NCBI RefSeq assembly: GCF_015706575.1
Contig: NW_024037055.1
Coordinates: 15,538,262 to 15,602,261, forward strand
Origin: Patiria miniata
Lineage: Eukaryota; Echinodermata; Asteroidea; Valvatida; Asterinidae
Length of the DNA: 64,000 nt
Reading direction: 5' to 3'
A model generated the notes under the pieces. It saw only the letters and a list, made by a program, of their open reading frames with translations, was not told the DNA's origin and did no database searches. The stretch's first letter is position 1; each line of letters opens with the position of its first letter. The position numbers were made by a program, and so were the translations under genes. Shown here piece by piece: positions 22,684-33,730 of this stretch.

Positions 22684-22975
22684 AGGCGCGGATCCATTTG
22701 GGGCTTTGGGGCTTTGAATCCATTTTTTTTTTACCAATAGAAGTACATGAACAATCATGTGGACCCCCCCCCCCCCCCCCCCCGCTCTGACACCCCGACA
22801 AGTGATAGGTAATAATGTCTGCACACAATGAATGCACAAAATTCGGACAGTGGCAGCTGGTTTACGGGGGTATTTATACACTATGGTGTAGTATAGTGTT
22901 AAGGATGGTTGGATTTAAGCAGCACCCCCCCCCCCTGAAATTATGGTATGCACCCCCTCCCCCAACCCCAGACCA
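22684..22975. repeat. partial copy of the CAGGCGCGGATCCA element with poly-C runs
   Basis: Starts 'caggcgcggatcca' like the element at 13282 and contains two long C runs, but no matching right terminus is found. Probably truncated. Confidence 0.55.
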
Positions 22976-24890
22976 CCTATTGATATTACGGAGGCTAAGT
23001 GTTCGAAGGAAAAAAACCTGTCTACATTTCAGCATCGATTTAGCTGATGACACCTGTTACTTGTTACGAACTTTTCGCAATTGCTTCAGGGAATAAGGTT
23101 TGGAGTTTTGTGAATGCTTACTGTTTTTGTGGTGATCTATAATTTAAGTATAACAAATCTAATGAAAAATACACAAATCAATTAAAAATTATAGTAACTT
23201 AGGAAAGTAAGGGACTCGTTTCAATACTTCGTTCTGCCTTTCACCACAGTACCTTTTAGTGTTGTCCTTGACCTTGAGAGAGAACAAAATGCTTGAACCA
23301 GATGTTCCTTCTGTGTAGTTTGTCGGCGAAGAACACTTTATAATTAAAATCCAGGAAACAAATGTACACACCAAACAAAAATTAGATTTCACTCTTCTGG
23401 ATGCCTCCTTGTTAATTTCACAAGAGGAGAATTTAGGAGTTTGTTTTGTGCCAACAAGTGCCAAGGGCTCAGGCATTGAAGTTGTACCGTTGGTGACATT
23501 TTAACGCAAGTCTCAAACGTGTTGATATTCTTTGTACGCGACAGTATGGTATCAACCCCGCAGGGAGGATCCAATGAGGTATCGTCAGACCTACTCTCGC
23601 TTCTGATGATCGGCCACAACTAAAAGAACTGATTTGGTATACCCTATTGGATCGTCACATCAGAGGTTCGTCAATGATCTGCACATGAGTCGGCTGGAGT
23701 GATTCGCTGATTCAATCGGAGTAATTCCAAACCTTGATCTGTATATTAACATGCGGTGTTAATGTGATTATAGCTAGCTTTAATTAAGAATTTATGTGCT
23801 AACAATGTCTTTCTGTCTTTATCTGATATCATCACATAACTGTACTTTTGAAAACAACAGAGAAATCCCAGAAACGGCCTTTTGCTCATAAGCCATCCCA
23901 ACCGAAAAGTCACTTTAATATAATACATTTAATATATAAAAGAATCCACTTTAAAATCAATTTTGTTTTCGCTGTTAACATTCCACCCATCCTCATGTAG
24001 TCTGTTATTGCTCCTGATTTAACTTTGATATGATTTTCTGTATTTGATTTACCAAAATATTCTGCGAACGACTAACAAATTAAGTTGCCGCCAGTGTCCT
24101 GCTGACAAAATACCATTATACATTTTTCATTTCTCCCAAATTTTTGTTTTAAATTGTTTCTGATAATAACGATTTAATTTAGGAACATTTTTTTTTCAAA
24201 TGAAGCCTAATCAGAATGAGTAAAAGGAATACCCGTTGGCTAAATCAAATCCACTAGCTTACTATATGTGCATTTACTTATATGCTATACTTTGTCTCAT
24301 TTTTCCTGATATTTTGAACATCTTTCTTTGGGAGTTCTTTTTTTTTTAGTGGAGGCAGTGTGGGGGTGGAGGTGAGGGTTTACAACTTAAACGCAACCAG
24401 TTGTTCAAGGCGCCATCTACGTTTTGGTCCATAAAGTACAAAGGAGAAGCATTCTACATGTGTTTTATAAATAGCGTCCCGAGCTTCGAATAATGTGTTG
24501 CTCTCTTGTCCTTGAACCCATGATCACCTTTGACCCCAGTATGTCATATGAACTGTTGGGGCTGGGCTACTGATACTTTTGACAAAGTTTGGTTGAAATC
24601 GTTCAAAATATGTAGGAGCAATTGACAATGTAATAGCTTATCTCATGAACTAGCTAACTATACTAACGTGTTTGCTTATGAACTAACTATGCTGGTAAAT
24701 GGCGTGGTCACGGAGGTGCTCCAGCAGTCTTTTCCCGACAATAACTGCCCCTTCTCAGGCCATTGTATGATTAAACACCATGCAATTTTCTCACTGGTCT
24801 GCTTTTGAAGATATATACAATGTATGCATGTTACCGCTCCTGTCACACAATGCATGTTTGTATCTTTAATAACACATTTCGCACATAATT
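22976..24890. other. no gene seen
   Basis: AT-rich sequence between the esterase remnant and the LINE. A minus-strand open stretch at 23189-23619 in two frames has no motif I recognise. Nothing else can be supported. Confidence 0.5.
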
Positions 24891-24899
24891 TGGTTATTT

Positions 24900-27800
24900 G
24901 TTTTCCTTGCAGAGTTTAGTTGCTTACGTTTTCATTGATCTGTCTATATTTTCATCAGTCCCTTTCTTTTTTTAATTATGTCGTTTTTGCTTGTGACTCA
25001 TCTGTAATTTGTTTTGGTGTTTGATTGGTTTGGTTTTTATTTTTACCTTGAGGCCTGTGCAGCTGCTTCACACTTACCTGTTCCATTTATCCTGTGGCCT
25101 TCGAGTTTACTTTTGTTTACTTTAAAGTTGATTTTAAATATGCTGTTAGCTTTTGAGCTTATTGTTTTCGTTGTTTCGTTCATGGCTGGCTTAATTTGTT
25201 TCTTTTTCTTTTTGTTCACTTTTACTTAGTTTGGCGCATACTGAGTTTTTTTTTCAGCTTATGAGCTCGATTCATTTGCCCATGTTTCCGTATACTACAA
25301 AGTGCTTTTCTTTTGTGTTTTCTTGCTATTGCAATCCCTTGTACATTAACGTAATTGTTTCTGTTGTCTATGCGATTCGTTTGTGTATTTTGCTTGAATG
25401 TTTAACCAAAATAGTGCTGATGATTTGATTAATGTTAATGAAGATGGTATTTTGGCAGATAATGACAATTGCTCGTATTATGATACTCATGGTTTTAATC
25501 AGTTAAGCAACACACCGGGTGATTTTTCTATTTTCTACTTAGACACCAGGAGTCTCTGTAAACATTGTTTTGATGTCCAGGATTACCTTTGCTCCCTTAC
25601 CTCTTCTTTCTCTGTATATGGCTTCACTGAAACGTGGTTTAAAGAAACTCCTCCTTCCTATATTCACATGAACAACTTCCACCTTGTTCACTCATCACGG
25701 TGTAACCGAGTAGGGGGAGGAGTTGCCCTTTTTGTCAGTGACTGCCTGAACTTCATCAAAAGAGACGATCTCATGTCCTCTTGTGAGGACTTTGAATGTG
25801 TGTTTATTGAGATCCAGCGTGATGGTGCTTGTAATCTTGTCATTGGTAATGTTTACAGAGCTCATGGCACATCCACAGACAATTTTTTCCATTCATTTGA
25901 TATTTGCCTCAACAAGATCACGAATGAAAAGAAGCTGTGTTATATAATGGGTGACTTCAATCTTGACTTGACGAATTATTCCACTCATCAGCCTACAGAG
26001 GATTTTGTGAATACTCTTTATGCCTACGGTCTTCGTCCATTGATAGATAAACCTACTCGTATCACACCCCACAGCTCCACTCTTATCGACAATATCCTTA
26101 CTAACAATAACACCAATATTTCTGCCTCAGGTATACTTTATGCTGATATCTCTGATCACCTTCCCCTTTTCCAGATTACTTCTGACTGTTTCCAAGGCCA
26201 TCATCCTTCCCCAAGTACTTACATCGCAAGGGACATCTGTAGCGCTACACTCTCAGCTTTTAAAGCTGACATTGAGCACACAGACTGGAGTGAAGTCTAC
26301 AATTGCACCAATGCGGAGACCGCATATGACGCCTTTCTCAATAGATTTACTGTTCTATACAATCACCATTTCCCACTTGTAACAAAAGTTGTTGGTAAAA
26401 GCAAGAAGAATCAGCCATGGATGTCCCGGGGAATACTGAAGTCCTGTAAATTTAAACACAAGCTGTATAAACGCTTCTTGCGTAATCCTACGATGGCAAA
26501 CGAACAGAGATACAAAAGGTTCCGTAATCGTCTCACTCAAGTTATTAGAATGGCAAAGAAAAACCACTACGCCAGCAGGTTCGCCAATGCAAAGAAGGAC
26601 GTCAAAAGCACATGGCGTGAGATCAATAATATCTTGGGCAAGAAAAAGAAGGATGATCTTCCTGATAATTTCCTCAATGCTAATCAGTCTATTTCTAATC
26701 CTTCCACTATTGCTGACACCTTCAATTCTTACTTTTCTTGTATCGGATCAACGCTGGCTAGCAGGATTCCTTCCACCGATGCTCACTTCACAGATTATCT
26801 GCAGGATAGAAACACCTCTTCTTTATTTCTTTCTCCCACCGATCCTTCTGAAATCTCACAAGTTGTTCATGAACTTAAAAATGCCAGTTGTGGGTTTGAT
26901 GATATCCATTCATCAGTAGTTAAATCATGCATTCCCTTCATCTCTCATCCTCTTGCGCACATTTTCAACCTGTCTATCCTTACTGGTGTCGTTCCTTCTA
27001 ATCTAAAGATAGCGAAGGTAACTCCAGTTTTTAAAACTGGTGACCGCCGTGACTTTTCCAATTATCGGCCTATCTCCGTCCTTCCATGCTTCTCAAACAT
27101 ACTTGAAAAGCTGATCTATAAGCGACTTTCTAACTTTCTCTCCAAACACCAGCTTCTTTATGATCATCAATTCGGCTTTCGGAATAAGTATTCCACTGAT
27201 ATGGCGCTTATCCATCTTGTTGATTACCTGTCTAGCTCTCTCTCTGATAAACTACACTCTGTTGGTTTATTCATTGATCTTTCTAAGGCTTTCGATACGA
27301 TTGACCATTCCATTCTCCTATCAAAGCTTGAGTATTATGGAGTTAGAGGCGTCGCTCTTCAGTGGTTTGTTGATTACCTATCAAATAGGAGACAGTTTAC
27401 TACAGTAAAAAAGTGCGATTCTTCTCCCATGACAATCCACTATGGCGTGCCGCAAGGCTCTATCCTTGGCCCTTTGCTGTTTCTTCTATACGTTAATGAT
27501 CTTCACTGTAGTTCTCCTCTCTTGTCTTATATCCTTTTTGCCGATGACACTACTATTCTCTTCTCACATTCAAACTTTGCTTCTCTGATCAACATCTTGA
27601 ATTTCGAGCTTATTAAAATTTCATCGTGGTTCCAAGCGAACAAGCTCTCCCTTAATTCCTCTAAGACTAAGTATACGATCTTCAGTAGGTCATCCAACTC
27701 CAGTCAACATGAAGCTGTGAGGATAAATGGTGCTGCCATCTGTAAAGTTCATTCCACGAAATTCCTTGGTGTCATTATCGATGATAAACTCTCCTGGTCT

Positions 27801-28766
27801 CATCACATAGCCTCCGTCTCTAATGTAATAAGCCGCAACACAGGTGTACTCTCCAAGCTCCGCTCATTTTTACCTTCCACCACTTTATTCACGCTATATA
27901 ACACACTGATCCTTCCCTATCTGAACTACTGTAACATCGTTTGGGCACGCACATCTACAAATAAACTCCATTCTTTAATCAAAGTCCAGAAAAGAGCAAT
28001 TCGCATATGCACCCTGTCTCTCCCCCGTGACCACACTGCACCTTTGTTTGCCAAATTACGCACACTAACACTCATCGATATTAATAAACTTCAAACAGGT
28101 ATCCTAATGTATAAATTTACCAATAATCTCCTGCCCTGCACATTCTCATCGTACTTTACCTATGTTAATAATATTCACCAATATCACACCAGAACTCACA
28201 ACAACCTGTATGTACCATTCACTCGCACTTCCTACTCAATGAATACTCTACGCTTCTATGGACCACGTCTCTGGAATGGACTTGACCCACTTATCAAAAC
28301 TCAATCCTCTGTAGGCAGATTTAAAAATCTTTATAAGACGCATCTGCTCGCCCATTATATTACATAGCTTTTCCGCTTCTTCGTTTCTCTCAGTTTAATT
28401 TGCCTGCTTTTTACCTCTTGCTTTGCTTTTTATTTATCTTGTCATCTCTGCCGCTGCTCCTCTATTGTTCTATACGCTTCCGTTATTATTATTGTAGTTT
28501 TGTAATGTTTATCACATTTGTTTGTCCTTTTCTCTAATTGTTTGTTAGTGCTTCTTTTTTGATTCTAAATGTTCGTCTATCGTGTGAGTTTGTTATGTAT
28601 GTGTACAGGCATGTTATATGTTATAAGCTTCGGCTTTTGTTAGCATGCCTCCATCAGTATAATTTTTCATTATTTTGTATTATAATCAAATGCTGTGAAA
28701 AGATGGAAATAAATATTCTTGAAAAAATTGAACTAACTAACTGACTAACTGACTGTAACTAACTAA
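24900..28766 (+). mobile_element. CR1/L2-group non-LTR retrotransposon, apparently full-length
   Basis: A T-rich 5' region (about 24900-25397), one long ORF (25398-28367), a ~360-bp 3' region, and a tail of AACT/GACT tetranucleotides (28728-28766). Short tandem-repeat tails instead of poly-A are typical of CR1/L2-type elements. The 5' edge is uncertain. Similar 'aactaacta' words occur upstream at 24645-24690, so the site may have been AACT-rich. No separate ORF1 is identified. The unbroken ORF implies a young copy. Confidence 0.85.
25398..28367 (+). CDS. LINE endonuclease/reverse transcriptase (989 aa)
   Basis: Target-primed retrotransposition protein. Residues ~40-270 form an APE-type endonuclease: YLDTRSL (~47-53), FTETWF (~76-81, metal-binding Glu), GDFNLDL (~184-190) and SDHLPLF (~252-258). 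Residues ~500-780 form the reverse transcriptase: FIDLSKAFDTIDH (~625-637), GVPQGSILGPLLFLLYVNDL (~683-702) and FADD (~714-717, catalytic Asp pair). The C-terminal thumb region ends with RFYGPRLWNGL, common in CR1/L2/jockey-type proteins. A stop codon sits directly before ATG 25398, so the N-terminus is complete in this frame. Length matches single-ORF2 proteins of the group. The first endonuclease motif has Asp where related proteins usually have Asn (LNxRSL). No stops or frameshifts. Confidence 0.93.
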   Translation: MFNQNSADDLINVNEDGILADNDNCSYYDTHGFNQLSNTPGDFSIFYLDTRSLCKHCFDVQDYLCSLTSSFSVYGFTETWFKETPPSYIHMNNFHLVHSSRCNRVGGGVALFVSDCLNFIKRDDLMSSCEDFECVFIEIQRDGACNLVIGNVYRAHGTSTDNFFHSFDICLNKITNEKKLCYIMGDFNLDLTNYSTHQPTEDFVNTLYAYGLRPLIDKPTRITPHSSTLIDNILTNNNTNISASGILYADISDHLPLFQITSDCFQGHHPSPSTYIARDICSATLSAFKADIEHTDWSEVYNCTNAETAYDAFLNRFTVLYNHHFPLVTKVVGKSKKNQPWMSRGILKSCKFKHKLYKRFLRNPTMANEQRYKRFRNRLTQVIRMAKKNHYASRFANAKKDVKSTWREINNILGKKKKDDLPDNFLNANQSISNPSTIADTFNSYFSCIGSTLASRIPSTDAHFTDYLQDRNTSSLFLSPTDPSEISQVVHELKNASCGFDDIHSSVVKSCIPFISHPLAHIFNLSILTGVVPSNLKIAKVTPVFKTGDRRDFSNYRPISVLPCFSNILEKLIYKRLSNFLSKHQLLYDHQFGFRNKYSTDMALIHLVDYLSSSLSDKLHSVGLFIDLSKAFDTIDHSILLSKLEYYGVRGVALQWFVDYLSNRRQFTTVKKCDSSPMTIHYGVPQGSILGPLLFLLYVNDLHCSSPLLSYILFADDTTILFSHSNFASLINILNFELIKISSWFQANKLSLNSSKTKYTIFSRSSNSSQHEAVRINGAAICKVHSTKFLGVIIDDKLSWSHHIASVSNVISRNTGVLSKLRSFLPSTTLFTLYNTLILPYLNYCNIVWARTSTNKLHSLIKVQKRAIRICTLSLPRDHTAPLFAKLRTLTLIDINKLQTGILMYKFTNNLLPCTFSSYFTYVNNIHQYHTRTHNNLYVPFTRTSYSMNTLRFYGPRLWNGLDPLIKTQSSVGRFKNLYKTHLLAHYIT

Positions 28767-28769
28767 TCT

Positions 28770-29125
28770 ACGGACTAACGGAGAGACATGGGTACTTGTA
28801 GAGCTGCTATCCGCATAAAACAACAGAAAACACAGTATTCAATACTGGGAGCTGTTAAACAAAATAATATCAATCCCTTAAAATCCGTTAGCCCCTCCCA
28901 CGGCAAAATTGCCACAGAAGTTTCCTATCAATGTCAGCGTTTTCTGAAGATCAGCTCCTTAAAACTTTACATCACACAAACCTGTTTTCAGTACCCCAGT
29001 AACATATAGGTTCAGTCTATTCTTCTACCATTGGTTTCATGCACACGCACACTGCGTCCGGCGAATGGACTTCTTAGTTTGCACGGCTGGGTGGTTTACT
29101 TTTTCTTGCTGCGGTCCGTTGGTTT
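28770..29125. other. no gene seen
   Basis: Short spacer between the LINE tail and the Penelope-like remnant; nothing recognised. Confidence 0.5.
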
Positions 29126-29127
29126 TG

Positions 29128-29985
29128 TATTATTGTCGCTGTGACGGCATTTAGAGATTAGTTCGGATCTCCGATTGATTACATTGTTCTTGTTCATGGC
29201 TATGACCAGCTTTTCTTATATACACAGATTGCATTGCCCGGATCTACGTCTGTTTGTGTTGGATTTTTTCAGAATGACCCATCGTATTGCGTAACCTACA
29301 CTTTTTTGTTCAAGTACCATACGTATTTCAAAAGTTCTGTTTCTTTTTCATATTTTTCGTTGCGGAAATGACTTGGTGTGGTTCCGGTATCTGTCCTAAA
29401 GGATCCGCCAGTGATCCCAATGTAGGCCTTTACTGCGTTGCCATTGGCAACCGTGTCTTTGTAGACGACTGATTTCACCAAGCAGTTTCCACGTAGGGGG
29501 CAGTCGGCTTTAATTCTGCAATTGCAGGTTTTTTCAGGGGGGTTGTCTGATCTTTTTGACTTTGCGATGATTCTGTCATTGTGTGACATTATCACCGATT
29601 TCATGTTCTTCATACAACTTTAGCTGACTTTGATGGAGTTTCTGTTAAAGATCTTATGAAACTTGTGCCCTACAGTAAAGTGCTTGGTGGTCAGTTTTAG
29701 GAAGTTCCCACCGACATTTGTTTCGACATTGGCACTGTATAGTGGATTAAACCATATTATTTTCCTATATCTGTTTTTTCTTTTTTTGTTCGGTTCCGAG
29801 GGATTGTGCTCGGAAAACTTGATGCTGTGGTTGTACCCACTGTTCTTTAGGGCTTCGTTATATGTCGGCGCAGCTTTCCTGAAAACATCCTCACTGGCTG
29901 ACAGGGCCGATATTCGTTTTTCCACTGCGATTGGTATGTGCTTTATGCTATGTGCTGTGTTGCTCGAGATAAATCGAACCAGCAC
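29128..29985 (-). pseudogene. Penelope-like element C-terminus with GIY-YIG endonuclease, broken
   Basis: Read from 29985 downward: IKHIP...VEKRISALSASEDVF, AAPTYNEALKNSGYNH, a basic stretch and IIWFNPLYSANVETNVG (RT C-terminal/thumb segment), HKIFNRNSIKVS. It continues through a Cys linker CNCRIKADCPLRGNC to VVYKDTV and KAYIGITGGSF (GIY-YIG core), and ends with QCNLCI and NRRSELISKCRH. Two in-frame stops (29620-29622 and in CNLCI*EKL) and a frameshift near 29290 break it. This matches the GIY-YIG-bearing C-terminus of Penelope-like retroelements. The 5' part is missing, as expected for 5'-truncated insertion. Confidence 0.85.
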
Positions 29986-29989
29986 TTTT

Positions 29990-30829
29990 TGTCAGGAAAT
30001 CACCACATATTTTCCACATCATAAATGTGTTCAACATAAAATTGGCTAACGAACCGGAACGGCTAATGGCCTGCGAGAAAAACTGACTTTCCTCAAATTA
30101 AACCATTTAAAACCGCCTCACCAGGAATGGCTTGCTGTAAAACATGCCAAAACAAATCTGGTTTACGCAGTGGTTTCAGACCAAAGCCTGTCAATTGACA
30201 TATCATGTATTTATCTATACAATTTCTCAACCCAGCTTACGCCCCTATATTTTACATGGATTCCACTGGGGCCCAACATTCATTACAAGTTATCAAATGG
30301 CGTTTAGCAAAAGAGAGCTTAATTAAATAAAGTTGCATCCTAACGTAAAACAAGAGCTGCCTGCCAGCCTTCATTAATATATTTTTGTTATAACAATGAG
30401 GACGGAATTATCTACACAAATGTTTTCGAAATACGACATTATTATTGCAAACTCCTCACCGATTCAAGCAATGCTACCTGAATGCACTCTCGGCGCCGTT
30501 TCATTCATAGCTTATGCATAGATTCCGTATTCGTGATTTTGCTTGTATTATGAACCTATCGCCCCTTTTTTCCATGACAAAGGGGCTATACGGCCCCTTT
30601 TATTACTAATTCACAACTCCACAAAGATTACAAGTACGTCACATCAAGTAAATACTATATTACAATTAAAAGAATAACACGAGCAAAACAAGCTAACGAA
30701 AATATTCCAAGAAAACATCTCTCTGGCCAAAAAAATAAACGATTACAAGTGAAAGGATCAGACATACAATGAAAATCACCAATTCTTAATCAACAATCAA
30801 GTGGGAACACTGCATTTTGGATGGGTTAT
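29990..30829. other. no gene seen
   Basis: AT-rich sequence with 'gccccttttttccatgacaaaggggc'-type inverted words near 30550-30600; no coding or RNA gene supported. Confidence 0.5.
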
Positions 30830-30832
30830 TTA

Positions 30833-31315
30833 GAAGGCAAATCTCAATGTTTTGTCGTCAAGAACACAAAGAGCTGAGTTTTTGGCATAAATTAAACGAA
30901 ATGTATTATCGTCAAGTCTTGTTCTTTCGAGACAGACGAATTTTTTCAAACTCACTTTGAACACTTGCAAAATGTTACAATTATCTGTACCATTGGTAAG
31001 GGTGACGTATTTACATCTTGTTTTCCAAATGACTCGATGGAGACGATCGATAAGAAATAAACACAAAGTATTGTTCATAACAATAGCTTTTGTTTATAAC
31101 AATAGCTTTCCCTTTTAACGTGAGATCTCTAGTTTTCCACCTGTTAAGAACGCCGCTCATTTTACCAACTCTGTGGGCCCAGTTCCTATCGGCATAATCA
31201 TCGTTGCCAAAACAAATACTGAGGATTTTGAAGTGATTGTTCACCCAGTGAAACCCTCCGGGACTGTCAGTGCGATTTTTTCCATTTGCCTAACCAAAGC
31301 CCTTGTGATTTCTAA
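30833..31315 (-). pseudogene. Tx1/L1-like LINE fragment, internally deleted
   Basis: Minus strand from 31315 downward: KSQGLWLGKWK, then after a frame change TDSPGGFHWVNNHFKIL, SICFGNDDYADRNW, and RWKTRDLTLKGKAIVINKS. This is the conserved block just after the palm of Tx1/L1-like reverse transcriptases. A second frame change leads to a C-terminal piece with ICLERT-like 'VCLERTRLDDNTF' and NSALCVLDDK, similar to the end of such proteins. The intervening few hundred residues are missing. A dead, internally deleted copy. Confidence 0.65.
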
Positions 31316-31869
31316 AAGTTGATTTTGGAACCAGATCCGGTACTGTAATATTTATTTTTACAGTCCAAGGCTAACATTTTATGTCAGCATTGTGCCTATC
31401 AATTCAATTCAAAGCACGTGCAATGTATATCTTGTGCACTTCCGTAACCGCCATCATTTATTAAATATGGAGCAGCCTAGAAAAAAACGTGGGGACTGCA
31501 AATGAAAATTCAGTTCAATGTAAGCCGCGCCTGCCGGATCGGGGCGGCCCCTCTCTTGGACCGTCGCCGTTGTGCTACGTTGAAGACTACAGCACGAACC
31601 CGGCCGTGTGCCAAAGACGGGGCACAACTAGTAACTCCACAAAATATCTCAACCTAAATCCGCAGTATCATACGCAAATTATCTCCTCTGAATGATCCGC
31701 ACTATCATACACACTTATCACCACTGAATCCGCAATTATATAAACAAATCATTACGATTCCAAGCAGCATAAACATTATTTTCAAACTAAACTTGTTTGT
31801 CTTTTGAAGCCGTGACATAAACTGCACAGAAAACACACAAAATGACACAAACGGCGCGTAAATCATACA

Positions 31870-32030
31870 TACGCCTGCCCACGGATTGGCCAATCAATTT
31901 GGCGGCAACCCCCTTACGCTGCATGATTGGCTGCCTTAGAATCCCGACGCTGATTGCCTGCCTTAGAATCCGGCCGCCGCATATAAAAGCAAGATGTCCT
32001 ACAACGTTCGCAATCGTACGAGATAAGATG
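31870..32030 (+). promoter_or_regulatory. promoter-like cluster: ATTGG boxes and TATAAAAG
   Basis: ATTGG/CCAAT words at about 31874-31885 (including attggccaat) and 31926, two direct 'tgatTGsCTGCCTTAGAATCC'-type copies 27 bases apart (31924-31970), a GC-rich stretch, and TATAAAAG at 31982-31989. A start ~30 bases downstream would be near 32015. The first ATGs downstream open only 11- and 16-codon frames, so no gene product can be assigned. It may drive a non-coding RNA, a gene whose first exon is untranslated, or nothing. Confidence 0.4.
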
Positions 32031-32737
32031 GCAAGCGGGGAAATTTGCACACATCACCAAAACAATGTTTCTGTTTAGTATAATATATTTTATCATTTAC
32101 GTGATACAATTTGATAATATTCAAAGGCGCGTCACAATAACTCAAACTGGGAAACATTCAAATAGTGTAGATTCAAAATGCAGTAAAATCACCATATTCA
32201 TTAAAATTATCAATTAATATCAGAAATACATCAAAAGACATCATTAGAAATAAAGTTAAGTTCAATTTATTAAAATGATCACCACAAAATAATTAGTAAT
32301 CATAGGCAATTTGAAAGAGATAATCATTTTCAGCAGCGTCTTCAAACGGTTTAAGCTGGTGTCATTTCTCACATGAACTGCATGCTAACTTGTTCCACAG
32401 AGAAGGAGACAAACATTTTGAGTTTGAAAATCTAACTTCAAAATATTCCTATTTCAACCAGACTTAATTTTCTAGGCTGAAATTCGGACTTAATACCCCT
32501 TACATAAAATACAATTTGCGGCGGATCAGCACACCCTGAAAATTCCTACTGTTTGAGTACAATCCATATATCTATTTCGTGATATCCTTGTGGAGACGTA
32601 TTCAACTATAGATATTGCCTGTGAAGACGTATACAATCTTTTGTTCCCTATCATTCACATGTTTCTACAGGGTACCGTTTATTAATTCCAGACTTAATTG
32701 GAGAAAGGTGACGCGACACGCTCATAGATACAATCAT

Positions 32738-33115
32738 ATTTCATTTTATCACTGAAAGATAAAATACATTATTCTCCACGAACACACGGCTGGCTGAGTT
32801 ACAAACTCTCTGTTAATCAGCGGATGGTTGCTATGGTATGGAATTAGTAAACATATTGATTGCCCAAATTGCAGCTGGCCATCCATTGCTGGCATCAAGC
32901 CAAAAGTGCTGTTCATAGGCAGAAGTTGATGTAACTTCCAAGGGAGATATAAAAATTGATACAAATGCGATAAGTCTACGCGCGCACAGTACAGACGCAC
33001 TACGTGCACGCCCTGGATGATGAAAGGCCAGTTCGGCGTAGCTTTTTGAGACCGCAACAACAAAAATAAATTTCTCCTGGAATAAGCGTTTGTTCGCTTA
33101 CATTCCATGAATTTT
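32738..33115 (-). repeat. outer arm of inverted duplication, left
   Basis: Reverse complement of 44430-44785. Shared blocks include 'ggccagttcggcgtagcttt', 'aaagataaaatacattattc' and 'aataaatttctcc'. A third copy, in the orientation of the right arm, is at 38840-39140. It is the outermost part of the large inverted duplication described in the findings. Confidence 0.8.
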
Positions 33116-33696
33116 TCGTTCACATTTGAACTTCAGTTAGTGAACTTATGATTTGCAAATGTTATGCAGCTGACTTCAGTGATCTTTTGGGGTTTTGGAG
33201 ACGGCATTTACGTATATCCTACGTCAAGTACAACCATACAACTTATACAAGATGTCTCGTCAGAACGTCAGCCCAAGCGATCCGCTCGCTTGTCGACATT
33301 TCATGCGATATGTCACAGCCGTCCAAGGTTTCCAGAACATGAATTCTATCAAGTATCAGCGTTTTAGGCCTAGGCCTACTCGTACTTTTTCGAATGCTGA
33401 ATCACCACTGAAATATGTCAGCCGTCCATGATTGAAGCTTGTGTAGTCCTACTTGAATCATGGCCCGTCATAAGTTTACGGACACCGAAGTCCAGGCGCC
33501 AAATCAACGGTCATGACGGTGCGTTCCAGCCGAGTCTGGGCAGCGCATCCCCGCCCAGCTTTCAATCCGCCCCGGTGCTGGTGGCTGGTGTTCTCGGCAT
33601 GCTTGACCGCGGCAACGTGTTGGCCTGCAGTGTGTACGCTGGATCTTTGTTCTTCACGACCCTCTCTCGAGATTTCCCGCTTGGTACTTGGACATC

Positions 33697-33730
33697 ATGC
33701 TCAAACATGCCATGCATGATGGAATTCAAG
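33697..33730 (+). CDS. unknown two-exon gene, left copy, exon 1
   Basis: Encodes M-LKHAMHDGIQ plus one base, ending at donor CAAG|GTGAGA. The right-hand inverted copy (43867-43834, minus) encodes M-RKHAIMDGIR at exactly the same place, with the same 34-base length and the same donor. Both ATGs are preceded by 'ttggacatc', so A sits at -3. The start is chosen because it is the only conserved in-frame ATG. A longer frame exists upstream in each copy but is not conserved between them. Family unknown. Confidence 0.5.
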
